A DNA stretch of 40,615 bases from Draconibacterium orientale (GTDB lineage: Bacteria; Bacteroidota; Bacteroidia; Bacteroidales; UBA12170), in NCBI GenBank assembly GCA_020718205.1, contig DYSN01000015.1, positions 7,429 through 48,043 on the forward strand, written 5' to 3'. The position numbers were made by a program, and so were the translations under genes. Below the pieces are notes generated by a model. It was not told where the DNA came from. It ran no database searches and saw nothing but the letters and a program-made list of their open reading frames with translations. Of this stretch, positions 24,335 to 33,743 are shown piece after piece; within the stretch, counting starts at the first letter, position 1, and each line of letters begins with the position of its first letter.

Positions 24335-27300
24335 TTATTTTATAACAACCATTCTATTTGCTTTATAAGTCTCATTTCCACTTTCGGTTTTTATGGTAAC
24401 CCGATAGATATAAATGCCTTTCATCAGTCGGTTTCCATACTCATCGGTAACCTCCCATCTGATTTCATTACTGCGGTAACTATCCGCCAGAAAACTTTCT
24501 TCCAATCTGGTAACTAATTTACCATCAATGCTATAAATATCTATTGACACATCCATATTTTCCTTAGCCTGATTGTGTTCAAATGAAAAAATAGTGTAAT
24601 CAGTCACAGGGTTGGGATAGTTAAACAGGTTTTCCATGGTCATTTCATCGCCCGACACCACCACAAAATCAATGGAAGCTTTGGATGAATTGTTGTGTAT
24701 GTCCCAAACCTTCAGCTCTATGCTGTGGGCACCGTCTTCCAGATTAAAAAACGGGAATTGAATGGCTCCGCTTTTATAGCTATTGGCATCGGCCACATAA
24801 TAATCGTTGAGAATTTTTACCGAGTTCGGATCACCGTCTAATGTGGCCGATATATCATGCCCAATTCCATTTCCGGTGGTATTTATGCCGTTGTCGTCGG
24901 TAACGTAAGCTAAGAGCACAGGATTTTCGTTTGTAATTCCTCCGTTTATAAAATTAATTTGATTCACATACAAACGAATAGCGGGACCCGATTCGTCGGT
25001 GGTTGAATAATCGTCGTATCCTCCAATAATAATCTCTCTGTCGTATCCTTTGGCATCGGTATGGCCGTTTTCGGCATAAAAACTGATTTTTCCCTTACCA
25101 TAATTATAGGCAATATCCCTGGGAACGATGAAGGTGAACTCAAAATGGCCATTCACTACATCGGCCTTTCCTTTATAAATAATATTTTTCTGAAGCTCAA
25201 AATCAAAAATCTTGCTTGCTGCATCGTTGGCAAGTGTGCTGACGATGGTGGGTTTATCGTAAATGGAAGGATAGACATATCCATTAAACTGCGACATAGG
25301 GTTGTTGTTGGCATCCACAATATCGCCCGAAATAGTAATGTTTGAGAGCGCTTTCAGTGTATCGGTTTCCAATTGGGTCCCATTATTGATTATGGAAGTA
25401 ATTCGAACCTTATTCTCTGGCATATTCATCTTCATGGCGGGGTCGCCCAACAAAACAAACTTCCGCACATTATCGCTTCCGCCGCTGGCTAATTTGGTTT
25501 TTTTCAGCAATTCACCCAAAGTAGGGTATCCATCTTGTTCCCGGGTGAGGGCAATTTTATAAAAATTGGTGGAAACTACCATATTTGATCCGGCATAAGT
25601 GGCTCTTGATGTGGTGAATAAAGCCACTCCCCCACCATCTTCGTTTAAGAAAATCAGCTCTCCGGCACTCACACGATTTGGATCGTCATAGCGGGCAAAC
25701 TCGCAGGTAGCCGTCAAAAATACCGGCAAATGCTTGTAGTTGGTCCAGGACTGAATATCTGGCACATCGAGAAATCGCTCCTGACCCCAGCCAACTTCTC
25801 CACCATGACCGGTATAACTAATTATCAGGGCTCCTCTGTCTATTTTCTCGTTAATGGCTTCGTTGGCCTTTGGATAACGCTGACCAGCGGGAGTTGATTC
25901 CTGCGCATAGGCATCCACATAAATTTTATCGAGATTGGCTGCCGGGTATATACTATCCACCAAAACACTTAATTCGTCGGCATCTGAGATATGCAGATTG
26001 CTGTCTTCGTCATCGGCAATCAAACAAATACTGTTGAGCCAATCGGCTTTTACGCCTTCGGCTGTGCCCTTGTAATGCTTTACTTTATTCACCATTTCCT
26101 GAGCTTCGGCAGCTGTTACCACCGGAAAACGGCCAATACCCAAATCAATCTCGTCGAACGACAAATCACCCTCGTTCTCATCAAGATATCCAAAAAAATC
26201 GTCGGTAGCCAACGAGGTGATGGGGTTGAGACTCTCAACATCTTCCCAGGTGGGAATCATATTGGTGTTGTTTTCCACACGGTTTAGATAATCCATGCTG
26301 GCATCGCCAAAGAGAAGAAGATACTTGAGCTTTTTATTGGAATTTTCCCAGGCGCAACGCATATAATCGCGAATGGCACTCACGTCCTGCCTGCCGCTGC
26401 TGAATTCGTGATAAATGGACTCCAAAGTGGTTACGTACACATCCAAATGACTGGTTTCACTGTGAAAGTCGGCCAATTCGTTGGCTTGCTCCATAAAGTC
26501 CGGATGCGTGATAATGATATAGTCATAGTTGGAATCGCCATGTAAATTCTGATTGCCTATGGTCTTAACAAACTCTGTGCGCAGGGCGTCTGCTTCATCA
26601 AATGCCATGAATTCACGCAATTCGGTTGTGGCCGATTTGAACGAAATCGAATTCCCCTGAACTGAGGTTGATACAAGCACCGGATTGGTAAAATTAGTGA
26701 TGTCCCAAACTTCGGCATTTTGTCCCGATTCGCTTTGCATTACAAACTCTGTAACCCTGCCTTCGGCAACGGTGGCGGGATTCCTGAAAGTCATCTGAGA
26801 ACCATTGAACACCAGATTTCTCAATACAATCACTTCAATATAATCGAGCCAGCCCGCACTACTCGATGTGGGTTGATTATAGTTTATTTTAATATTGAAT
26901 GAAGAAGGCGTGGTAGCTGGTGTAAAGCTATGTTTTATTTCACCATTTATGGCGTAGGATGGATAGCTCCCCGATGGGATAGAACCTATACTTACCGATT
27001 TCGATTCACCGAAAGCTTCGATGGTAAAACGGCTCGAAGTGGTGGAGCGGGCTGCAAATAAGGCGTTAACAAACACATCGGACCCTGTTGCTATATTATC
27101 GAAATTAAAAGGATATTGATATTCGGTGGTAAACTCGTATTTATCACCAAACCAGCGCCTTCCGGAGTTAATCAGATTGTATTTTTCATCTTCCACCACA
27201 TCAAAATCCACAAAGGTATTGGCGGTAAAGTTGGCAGTTTGCGAGTTTGAAATAGTTTGAATTCGTCTTCCGTTTCCTTCGCTGATGACCATATAATAAA

Positions 27301-28138
27301 ACGATTCGCGGCTATACACATTGATGTTGTGCTCGAAAACATGATTGCTTGTTGAATATTTCCAACTATCAGATCCCTGAGCATAAAAAAGAATATAATC
27401 TCCGGCATCAAAACTACCATCTCCGCCATCCATCATTTTTATAGCCACTTCGGGGATATCGGGAAACATCAATTCGTTATTGCTTTCAGGGAGCATCTCT
27501 CCAAATCCATAGACTTTAATCTTTTGTGAAGAAATTCCGCTGAAATTCATTCCGGCAGCTGAGGCCTGGTCATAGGTAATCTTATAAATGCCACTTTCGG
27601 TAAGTTTAAACTGATACCAACTACCAGATTGCAAAGCCGAGTTGGCGGCGAAATGATTGGCATTTAATGACTTTTCAGTGTCAAAATCAGAGTCTTCCAA
27701 GGTATATTCCAAATCGAAGCTCTGCATGCGGTTTATATATCCCGGCAAGGGATTTTGAACGATGCAGGGCACATAAACCTGAGCAAACTTTCTACCATCT
27801 TTTAATTTTACCTGGTAAACCGGCTTGTAATCATCTTTCAAATCGACCAATAAATCATCGTAAACATTTTTGGGGAAGGCAAATGACATCTCCAAAACAT
27901 TCGCAATATGGAGTTCTGCCAGGCTTTGATGGAGTGGCATATCAATTTCGGCATAATAATAAGGAATAAGACCCGTGGATCCGTAATTTCTCATCCCCTC
28001 GAAATACAGAGAAAATAAAGAATCGGATGCCGAAGCGGAACGTTCTATCCATTTAATTTCCGCTTTTTGGGTTGTGGCCTGAGCAAAAATCATGACAGGC
28101 ACAACAATTAACGCTAATAGTAAGTGAAGACTCTTCAT
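24335..28138 (-). CDS. porU: PorU-like C25 gingipain-family sortase, longer copy
   Basis: A 1267-residue protein with a signal peptide (ending MIFAQ). It has the same plan as its downstream neighbour: N-terminal beta domains (GSWYQFKLTESGIYKITYD), a C25 domain with His778 (ISYTGHGGEVGWG) and Cys812 (LTATCEFARYDDPNRVSAGE), and a C-terminal sorting-like domain (NYPNPVTDYTIFSFEHNQ, ending ANRMVVIK). Its length, and motifs such as the GW-x-x-ER after GHGG, are closer to canonical PorU of gliding Bacteroidota. It is first in the minus-strand T9SS operon, with a -7 box about 80 bases upstream, divergent from porP/sprF. The two copies align throughout but are clearly diverged, so the duplication is old. 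Confidence 0.92.
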   Translation of the reverse strand: MKSLHLLLALIVVPVMIFAQATTQKAEIKWIERSASASDSLFSLYFEGMRNYGSTGLIPYYYAEIDMPLHQSLAELHIANVLEMSFAFPKNVYDDLLVDLKDDYKPVYQVKLKDGRKFAQVYVPCIVQNPLPGYINRMQSFDLEYTLEDSDFDTEKSLNANHFAANSALQSGSWYQFKLTESGIYKITYDQASAAGMNFSGISSQKIKVYGFGEMLPESNNELMFPDIPEVAIKMMDGGDGSFDAGDYILFYAQGSDSWKYSTSNHVFEHNINVYSRESFYYMVISEGNGRRIQTISNSQTANFTANTFVDFDVVEDEKYNLINSGRRWFGDKYEFTTEYQYPFNFDNIATGSDVFVNALFAARSTTSSRFTIEAFGESKSVSIGSIPSGSYPSYAINGEIKHSFTPATTPSSFNIKINYNQPTSSSAGWLDYIEVIVLRNLVFNGSQMTFRNPATVAEGRVTEFVMQSESGQNAEVWDITNFTNPVLVSTSVQGNSISFKSATTELREFMAFDEADALRTEFVKTIGNQNLHGDSNYDYIIITHPDFMEQANELADFHSETSHLDVYVTTLESIYHEFSSGRQDVSAIRDYMRCAWENSNKKLKYLLLFGDASMDYLNRVENNTNMIPTWEDVESLNPITSLATDDFFGYLDENEGDLSFDEIDLGIGRFPVVTAAEAQEMVNKVKHYKGTAEGVKADWLNSICLIADDEDSNLHISDADELSVLVDSIYPAANLDKIYVDAYAQESTPAGQRYPKANEAINEKIDRGALIISYTGHGGEVGWGQERFLDVPDIQSWTNYKHLPVFLTATCEFARYDDPNRVSAGELIFLNEDGGGVALFTTSRATYAGSNMVVSTNFYKIALTREQDGYPTLGELLKKTKLASGGSDNVRKFVLLGDPAMKMNMPENKVRITSIINNGTQLETDTLKALSNITISGDIVDANNNPMSQFNGYVYPSIYDKPTIVSTLANDAASKIFDFELQKNIIYKGKADVVNGHFEFTFIVPRDIAYNYGKGKISFYAENGHTDAKGYDREIIIGGYDDYSTTDESGPAIRLYVNQINFINGGITNENPVLLAYVTDDNGINTTGNGIGHDISATLDGDPNSVKILNDYYVADANSYKSGAIQFPFFNLEDGAHSIELKVWDIHNNSSKASIDFVVVSGDEMTMENLFNYPNPVTDYTIFSFEHNQAKENMDVSIDIYSIDGKLVTRLEESFLADSYRSNEIRWEVTDEYGNRLMKGIYIYRVTIKTESGNETYKANRMVVIK

Positions 28139-28220
28139 TGCTTAGAATTTTGTTTTTGGCTACTAAACAGTATTATCGAAATAAATGATATATTTTCGAA
28201 AACTCACTTAAGTAACGGCA

Positions 28221-28228
28221 CAAATTTA
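28221..28228 (-). promoter_or_regulatory. Bacteroidota -7 box for the porU-porV operon
   Basis: TAAATTTG followed by TGCCG on the minus strand, giving a leader of roughly 75 nt to the ATG at 28138. No -33 TTG at 19-21 bases. Confidence 0.45.
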
Positions 28229-28365
28229 AATTTATTATACAAGCTATCATGTCATTTTTAATATCAGACAACCAATCAACTACCAAAGTGGTCGATTATG
28301 AGAAATTTAACTAAACAACAATTTGACCAATGTAAATTCTTTTTGCAAAATGATAATTTTTTACA

Positions 28366-28396
28366 TTGAATACTGTTTTTATTATTGCTAAATTTG
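28366..28396 (+). promoter_or_regulatory. Full Bacteroidota promoter for porP/sprF
   Basis: TTG (28366-28368), a 20-base spacer and TAAATTTG (28389-28396) match the TTG-N19-21-TAnnTTTG consensus exactly. Transcription would begin near 28403, leaving a ~210-nt leader. Confidence 0.65.
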
Positions 28397-28616
28397 ACGG
28401 AGAAGTAAAAAAATTTTAACAATCAGGAAATTGTTTGGGAAAATCAAAATTTAAATTCGTGGAGCCGAAACAAAAATTGTATGATGCAGGTATAACCAGC
28501 AAAATACAATACATTTTGCCAAAGGAAATTGACGAATAAATATTTTTAGTAATCAAAAAAATATTCGTAATATTGTTTTCTTAAACGACAGAACCTGTTC
28601 AAATTTGAATAACCAT

Positions 28617-29627
28617 ATGAACAACAAACTAACGAAAATCATTTTCACCTTGCTGATTGTTAGCTTTTCGGGCTTAACTATGGCGCAAGACCCACATTTT
28701 TCGCAGTTTTACGCAAACCCTTTATACCTGAACCCTGCGCTTGCGGGGTCAGCTTTAACGCCACGACTCACCCTCAATTATAGAAATCAATGGCCTTTGA
28801 TGGAAGCTGATTTTGTAACTTATGGTGCGTCATACGACCAATATCTGCCGGCGATTAACAGTGGTGTGGGTTTATCCTTTATGACCGACAGAGCCGGGCA
28901 GGGGATTTTAGTAAGTGGGGGAATCAGTGCTTTGTACAGTTACAGGTTAAAAATAAACCGCGAAATGTTTGTTAACTTCGGGGTAAAAGCCAGTTTTTTT
29001 CAAGGCAGGTTAGATTGGGGATCACTAACATGGGGCGACCAGTTCGACCCCATCCGTGGATTGGTTTTCGAAACCGAAGAGGTAGCTCCGGCATCTACAA
29101 GCAAAAGCATTGTTGACTTTAGCGCCGGTGCAGTGTATACCTACAAGGATATTTTCTTTGGGGGCGTTTCTGTGGATCACCTCACCCAGCCTTCCAATGG
29201 CTTTTACGATGATAAACTATCTAAACTTCACATGAAAGTTACCTTGCACGGAGGTGCCGTGATCGATTTAAGAAATCGTAAATACCGCGGTGCCCGTTAC
29301 GACCGGATTACCATTTCACCCAATATTATCTATCAGCAACAAGATAATTTTAAACAACTCAATATTGGAGTATACTTTAACAAGAATCCTTTCGTTATTG
29401 GAGCATGGTATCGTCATGATATTACCAATGGCGATGCCATCATAGTTTTACTGGGTTTTGAGTATAAAAATCTCCGGTTTGGATATAGTTACGATGTCAC
29501 TGTTTCCAAATTGCAGAACTCCACAGGTGGTGCTCATGAAGTTTCGCTGGGATACACCTTTGATACAGGTTCTCAGTATCGTTCAAGACGCACCAGATTG
29601 GATGCAATTCCTTCACCCAGTTTTTAA
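28617..29627 (+). CDS. PorP/SprF family T9SS outer-membrane protein
   Basis: The frame opens at TTG 28605, but ATG 28617 gives a clean signal peptide (MNNKLTKIIFTLLIVSFSGL, then TMAQ) and is preferred, giving 336 residues. The mature protein starts DPHFSQFYANPLYLNPALAG, the defining PorP/SprF signature, and continues as a beta-barrel with alternating aromatic strands. In T9SS these proteins sit with PorK/PorL-type components or help surface-localise specific large adhesins such as SprB. There is no adhesin next to it; its neighbour is gldJ, 33 bases downstream. Confidence 0.93.
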   Translation: MNNKLTKIIFTLLIVSFSGLTMAQDPHFSQFYANPLYLNPALAGSALTPRLTLNYRNQWPLMEADFVTYGASYDQYLPAINSGVGLSFMTDRAGQGILVSGGISALYSYRLKINREMFVNFGVKASFFQGRLDWGSLTWGDQFDPIRGLVFETEEVAPASTSKSIVDFSAGAVYTYKDIFFGGVSVDHLTQPSNGFYDDKLSKLHMKVTLHGGAVIDLRNRKYRGARYDRITISPNIIYQQQDNFKQLNIGVYFNKNPFVIGAWYRHDITNGDAIIVLLGFEYKNLRFGYSYDVTVSKLQNSTGGAHEVSLGYTFDTGSQYRSRRTRLDAIPSPSF

Positions 29628-29636
29628 TAAATGTAT

Positions 29637-29644
29637 TAAATTTG
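29637..29644 (+). promoter_or_regulatory. Bacteroidota -7 box for gldJ
   Basis: TAAATTTG in the porP-gldJ gap, 24 bases before the gldJ ATG. It would give gldJ its own start in addition to read-through from porP. Confidence 0.45.
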
Positions 29645-29660
29645 CAAAAAAAATCGATAA

Positions 29661-31157
29661 ATGTATAATTTGAGAAAAACAATAGGATATGTATCAATGG
29701 CGATTATTGCAGTCGCCTTGAGTTCTTGCGGTGGAAAAGATGATTCCCGCACCACCGGATGGTCCTATAACGACCCCGAAACAGGTGGTTTTGAAGTTAA
29801 AGATTATGTTGAACAGGAAACCGGTCCCGGACTTGTACTCATCGAAGGAGGTACCTTTGTTATGGGAACAACGCAGGATCAGGTTGTCTATAATACAAAC
29901 AACTTCCCCCGCCGCGTAACCATGCGATCGTTCTATATGGATCAAACCGAAGTTGCTAATGTGGATTATCTGGAGTTTCTCTATTGGCTCAATCGTGTAT
30001 ATGGAGTTAACTACCCCGAAGTTCACCGTAAAGCTTTACCCGACACATTGGTTTGGAGAAGCCGCTTAGGTTTTAATGAGCCTTTGGTGGATAATTATCT
30101 TCGTCATCCTGCCTACAGAAATTATCCTGTGGTTGGTGTTAACTGGCTTCAGGCCAACGACTACGCCAAATGGCGCACCGACAGGGTGAATGAATGGCGT
30201 TTGGTTGAAAGAAAAGTTTTGGATATTGACCTGGATCAGGCCGACGAGAACAACTTCAACACCACAGCTTATATGGCCGGGCAATACGAAGGTCTCGTTA
30301 ACGAGCCCATTGAAAACCTGAACCCCAACAGCGACGGTACCCGCATTGCCCGCATGGAAGATGGTTATCTTCTTCCCGATTACCGCCTCCCCACCGAAGC
30401 CGAATGGGAATATGCAGCATTGGGTCTGATAGAAAATACTCAGTACGAACGCATTAGTCAGAGAAAAACCTATCCTTGGAATGGTAACTATGTGCGTACC
30501 GACGATAAAAAATACTATGGAAATTTTGTTGCCAACTTCAAAAGAGGACGCGGTGACTATATGGGGGTTGCTGGTGCTTTAAACGATGGTGCCGACATTC
30601 CAACCGAAGTTGGAACCTATTTCCCAAACGATTATGGTTTGTATAATATGGGTGGTAACGTAGCCGAATGGGTACTCGATGTTTACCGTCCTTCTTCTCT
30701 CGACGATTTTGACGATGTGGCTGCTTACAGGGGAAATGTTTTCCAAACAAAAGTTACCGATCAGGATGGCTTCATTGCTCCAAAAGACAGTCTTGGAAGA
30801 ATCAAATACAGAGACATCACCGTTGAAGAAGCAGAAGGCAGAAAAAATTATCGTAAATCTGATAATATTAACCACTTAGATGGCGATTTCACTTCATCCA
30901 TTATTAATGGTGAAGACTGGAAATCTATTCCCGATTCACTTCAAACTGGTACTGCTACCAGCCTGATGTATGAATATGGAAAAACATCTATGATTAATGA
31001 TGATGTGAGAGTATATAAAGGTGGTAGCTGGGCCGACCCTGCTTACTATCTGAGTCCTTCGGTTCGTCGTTTCTTACATCAAACCGAATCAACCAATTTT
31101 ATTGGGTTCAGATGCGCCATGACCCGCGTGGGTAGCCCAATGTCCGGAAGTAAGTAA
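29661..31157 (+). CDS. gldJ: Gliding motility/T9SS lipoprotein GldJ
   Basis: A 498-residue lipoprotein: lipobox LSSC with lipidated Cys23, then a formylglycine-generating-enzyme-like (SUMF1) fold (GLVLIEGGTFVMGTT, SFYMDQTEVANVDYLEFLYW, DYRLPTEAEWEYAALG, YNMGGNVAEWVLDV, VYKGGSWADP, GFRCAM). GldJ resembles GldK/PorK and is needed for gliding and T9SS stability. I choose GldJ over PorK because of the context: in Flavobacterium johnsoniae porV, porU and gldJ are neighbours, and here porV-porU-(porP)-gldJ-murF lie together. It has no PorL/PorM/PorN genes behind it. A strong hairpin terminator separates it from murF. Confidence 0.9.
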   Translation: MYNLRKTIGYVSMAIIAVALSSCGGKDDSRTTGWSYNDPETGGFEVKDYVEQETGPGLVLIEGGTFVMGTTQDQVVYNTNNFPRRVTMRSFYMDQTEVANVDYLEFLYWLNRVYGVNYPEVHRKALPDTLVWRSRLGFNEPLVDNYLRHPAYRNYPVVGVNWLQANDYAKWRTDRVNEWRLVERKVLDIDLDQADENNFNTTAYMAGQYEGLVNEPIENLNPNSDGTRIARMEDGYLLPDYRLPTEAEWEYAALGLIENTQYERISQRKTYPWNGNYVRTDDKKYYGNFVANFKRGRGDYMGVAGALNDGADIPTEVGTYFPNDYGLYNMGGNVAEWVLDVYRPSSLDDFDDVAAYRGNVFQTKVTDQDGFIAPKDSLGRIKYRDITVEEAEGRKNYRKSDNINHLDGDFTSSIINGEDWKSIPDSLQTGTATSLMYEYGKTSMINDDVRVYKGGSWADPAYYLSPSVRRFLHQTESTNFIGFRCAMTRVGSPMSGSK

Positions 31158-31175
31158 TAACTTAAAATATCAATC

Positions 31176-31221
31176 AAGTCATTTTGAGAAGGAGAAATCC
31201 GGTATCAAAATGACTTTTTTT
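31176..31221 (+). terminator. Terminator after gldJ, resembling a REP-type element
   Basis: A perfect 12-bp stem (AAGTCATTTTGA at 31176-31187 with TCAAAATGACTT at 31205-31216, 17-nt loop) is followed by a T run. The loop contains GGAGAAATC, and the GTCATTT...GAGAAATC arrangement resembles intergenic palindromes I recall from Bacteroidota genomes. Confidence 0.8.
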
Positions 31222-31231
31222 ATGCCATAAA

Positions 31232-32515
31232 ATGCTAAACGAAATCTACAAAACCTTCTTCAATTCTACCGGGGTTTCTATTGATACCAGAAATATCGGC
31301 AGTGGAGAATTGTTTTTCTGCCTAAAAGGCGAAAACTTCAATGGCAATTCTTTTGCTCTTAAAGCACTGGAATTGGGTGCAAGCCATGTAATAGTTGATG
31401 ATGCGGAGTTTTATTTGTCCGACAAGAATATGACATTGGTCGACGAAAGCCTGAAAACTCTTCAACAATTGGCAGTATTGCATAGAAATAAATTCCGGAT
31501 TCCTATAATTGGAATTACCGGAACCAATGGCAAAACCACCACCAAAGAACTCGTCTCAACTGTTTTAGGCTCAGAACTCAAAGTGCTGTTTACACTCGGA
31601 AATCTCAATAACCATATCGGCGTTCCCCTGACTTTATTACGTTTAAAACCCGAACATCAAATTGCTGTGATTGAAATGGGTGCCAATCATGTGGGCGAAA
31701 TTGCTGAGCTCTGTGAGTTATCGCAACCCAATTTTGGCATCATTACCAATATTGGAAAGGCCCATTTGGAAGGGTTTGGTTCTTACGAAAATATCATTAA
31801 AACGAAACTGGCTCTTTATGAATCGGTTACCAGGAAAAACGGAACTGTATTTGTGAATGCTGACGATGATTTATTGATGGGAAAAAGCAGCTCCATGTCC
31901 CGAATTTCCTATGGTTCATCAACAATGAGCCAGTTTCAAGTACAGGTTCAGCCATCCGAGCATTTTCTGAAATTTCTTTGGAATAACCGCGTAGTTTCGA
32001 CTCATCTTTTTGGTGAATACAACCTAACCAACGCAGCTTCGGCCATTGCAGTGGGAGCGCATTTTAATATTTCCCCCGAAAACATTGCTCAATCACTGGA
32101 ACAATATAAACCCACCAACAACAGGTCACAAATTGAAAAAGGCTTAAAAAACACCTTGATTCTCGATGCCTATAATGCCAATCCAAGCAGTATGAAACAA
32201 GCCTTAATATCGTTTTCCATGATGGCTAATCAGCAAAAAATGCTTATTCTCGGCGATATGCTGGAGCTTGGCAATTATGAAAATGAAGAGCACACAAACG
32301 TGCTGCAATTTATTCAAAGCCTCGGCTTTACTGATGTTTTCCTTGTAGGGAAAGCATTTTATTGCTTAAAATCGCAATTTGCCGGTTTTAAATTTTTCGA
32401 AAGTAATACCATTGCCCTGGACTATTTTAAGAATAACCCCCCGGAACATAAAACCATTTTACTAAAAGGAAGCCGCGGAATAAAACTCGAAATCCTTAAG
32501 GAAATCCTCATCTGA
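31232..32515 (+). CDS. murF: UDP-N-acetylmuramoyl-tripeptide--D-alanyl-D-alanine ligase
   Basis: A 427-residue Mur ligase. The N-terminal substrate domain (STGVSIDTRNIGSGELFFCL) precedes the ATP-binding GITGTNGKTTTKEL (~residue 95), LGNLNNHIGVPLTLL, EMGANHVGEIAEL, the YNLTNAASAIA segment and the C-terminal LDAYNANPSSM and LGDMLELG. It adds D-Ala-D-Ala to the UDP-muramyl tripeptide in peptidoglycan synthesis. It lies away from the other mur genes and behind gldJ, an arrangement shared with Flavobacterium. Its TGA is one base from the anmK ATG. Confidence 0.96.
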   Translation: MLNEIYKTFFNSTGVSIDTRNIGSGELFFCLKGENFNGNSFALKALELGASHVIVDDAEFYLSDKNMTLVDESLKTLQQLAVLHRNKFRIPIIGITGTNGKTTTKELVSTVLGSELKVLFTLGNLNNHIGVPLTLLRLKPEHQIAVIEMGANHVGEIAELCELSQPNFGIITNIGKAHLEGFGSYENIIKTKLALYESVTRKNGTVFVNADDDLLMGKSSSMSRISYGSSTMSQFQVQVQPSEHFLKFLWNNRVVSTHLFGEYNLTNAASAIAVGAHFNISPENIAQSLEQYKPTNNRSQIEKGLKNTLILDAYNANPSSMKQALISFSMMANQQKMLILGDMLELGNYENEEHTNVLQFIQSLGFTDVFLVGKAFYCLKSQFAGFKFFESNTIALDYFKNNPPEHKTILLKGSRGIKLEILKEILI

Positions 32516-32516
32516 C

Positions 32517-33590
32517 ATGAAAGCATATAAAGCCATTGGAGTAATGTCGGGCACTTCTATCGATGGGATAGATATCGCCTGTGTAGAGTTTTGGAAAAGC
32601 AACGGGAAATGGAATTTCAGGCTCGGACCGTGGAAAAGTATTCCTTATTCGGCTGAGTGGGAAAACCGATTGCACTTTTTACCAGATTCATCTGCTCTGG
32701 ACTTTGTTAAAACCCATGTGGAATATGGCCGGCTCAATGGCGAAATGGTTCATCAGTTTATTTTGGAAAACAACCTGGAAGTAGATGTGGTGGGCTTTCA
32801 TGGACATACCATTTTTCATAACCCGGCATTGGGCTATACAAGTCAGATTGGAGATGGCGCGGCTATGGCAGCAGTTTGTGCACAGCTGGTGGCATGCGAT
32901 TTTCGAAGTATGGATGTGGCTCGTGGTGGCCAGGGAGCTCCTTTGGTTCCTATTGGCGACGATTTACTGTTCTCCGAATACACTGCCTGCGTGAATGTGG
33001 GTGGTTTCGCCAATATTTCCTATAAAAATGCTGATGACCTGGTTGCTTTTGACATTTGCCCGGCCAATATCGTTCTCAATAAACTCGCCAACGAACTCCA
33101 GCTTCCCTACGATGCAGAAGGTAAAATTGCCGAAAGCGGATCCCTAAACCAGCAGTTACTCGAGCAACTCAACAGTTTGGACTACTATCTGCAGTCTCAT
33201 CCCAAATCGCTTGGGAAAGAATGGGTAGATCAATTTGTCGAACCCATTTTATTGCAAAGGGATAGCGCCGAAAATCTACTCCGAACATTTGTGGAACACG
33301 TTGCCATTCAAATATCCGGTACGCTCAATACACTTCCAGCCTATGGGCAGGCATTGTTTTCAGGAGGAGGAGTATTCAACAGTTTTCTGATGAAGCGCAT
33401 TTCTGATTTAACAATACAAAAAATTCATACCCCTGAAAGAGATATAATTGAAATGAAGGAAGCCATCGTTTTTGCATTTCTGGGGGTTTTAAGAATGCTA
33501 AACGAAACCAATATTTACTCCAAAGTTACAGGTGCCACCGATAACAGCATCAGTGGAGCACTATATCAAGGAAAAATTCACAAATCCTAA
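32517..33590 (+). CDS. anmK: Anhydro-N-acetylmuramic acid kinase
   Basis: A 357-residue ASKHA-fold kinase. The N-terminal phosphate loop VMSGTSIDGIDIACV, FHGHTIFH, GDGAAMAAV, the DFRSMDVARGGQGAPLVPIG stretch, NVGGFANISY and FSGGGVFNSFLM mark AnmK. It hydrates and phosphorylates anhydro-MurNAc to MurNAc-6-phosphate in wall recycling. It is tightly coupled to murF (one base between stop and start), joining synthesis and recycling. The length is slightly under the ~369 residues of E. coli AnmK. Confidence 0.95.
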   Translation: MKAYKAIGVMSGTSIDGIDIACVEFWKSNGKWNFRLGPWKSIPYSAEWENRLHFLPDSSALDFVKTHVEYGRLNGEMVHQFILENNLEVDVVGFHGHTIFHNPALGYTSQIGDGAAMAAVCAQLVACDFRSMDVARGGQGAPLVPIGDDLLFSEYTACVNVGGFANISYKNADDLVAFDICPANIVLNKLANELQLPYDAEGKIAESGSLNQQLLEQLNSLDYYLQSHPKSLGKEWVDQFVEPILLQRDSAENLLRTFVEHVAIQISGTLNTLPAYGQALFSGGGVFNSFLMKRISDLTIQKIHTPERDIIEMKEAIVFAFLGVLRMLNETNIYSKVTGATDNSISGALYQGKIHKS

Positions 33591-33743
33591 AGCTTTAATT
33601 GCCTAATATTCTGCATTTTAAAAATTTAAATCACTTCGGTATTCGTTGATTATACACGATTATATTTCCACACAAAACCGGAAATATTATTAGGATGATA
33701 AAAAAATATATACTACTTTCGGGATACCAAAGATTTATAAAAA

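Larger units (their letters stand above)
28139..28616. other. Divergent intergenic region between the porU operon and porP/sprF
   Basis: This 478-base AT-rich gap holds a -7 box for the porU operon (28221-28228, minus strand) and a well-formed promoter for porP (28366-28396, plus strand), leaving a porP leader of about 210 nt. No open frame or RNA gene in it could be supported. Confidence 0.6.
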
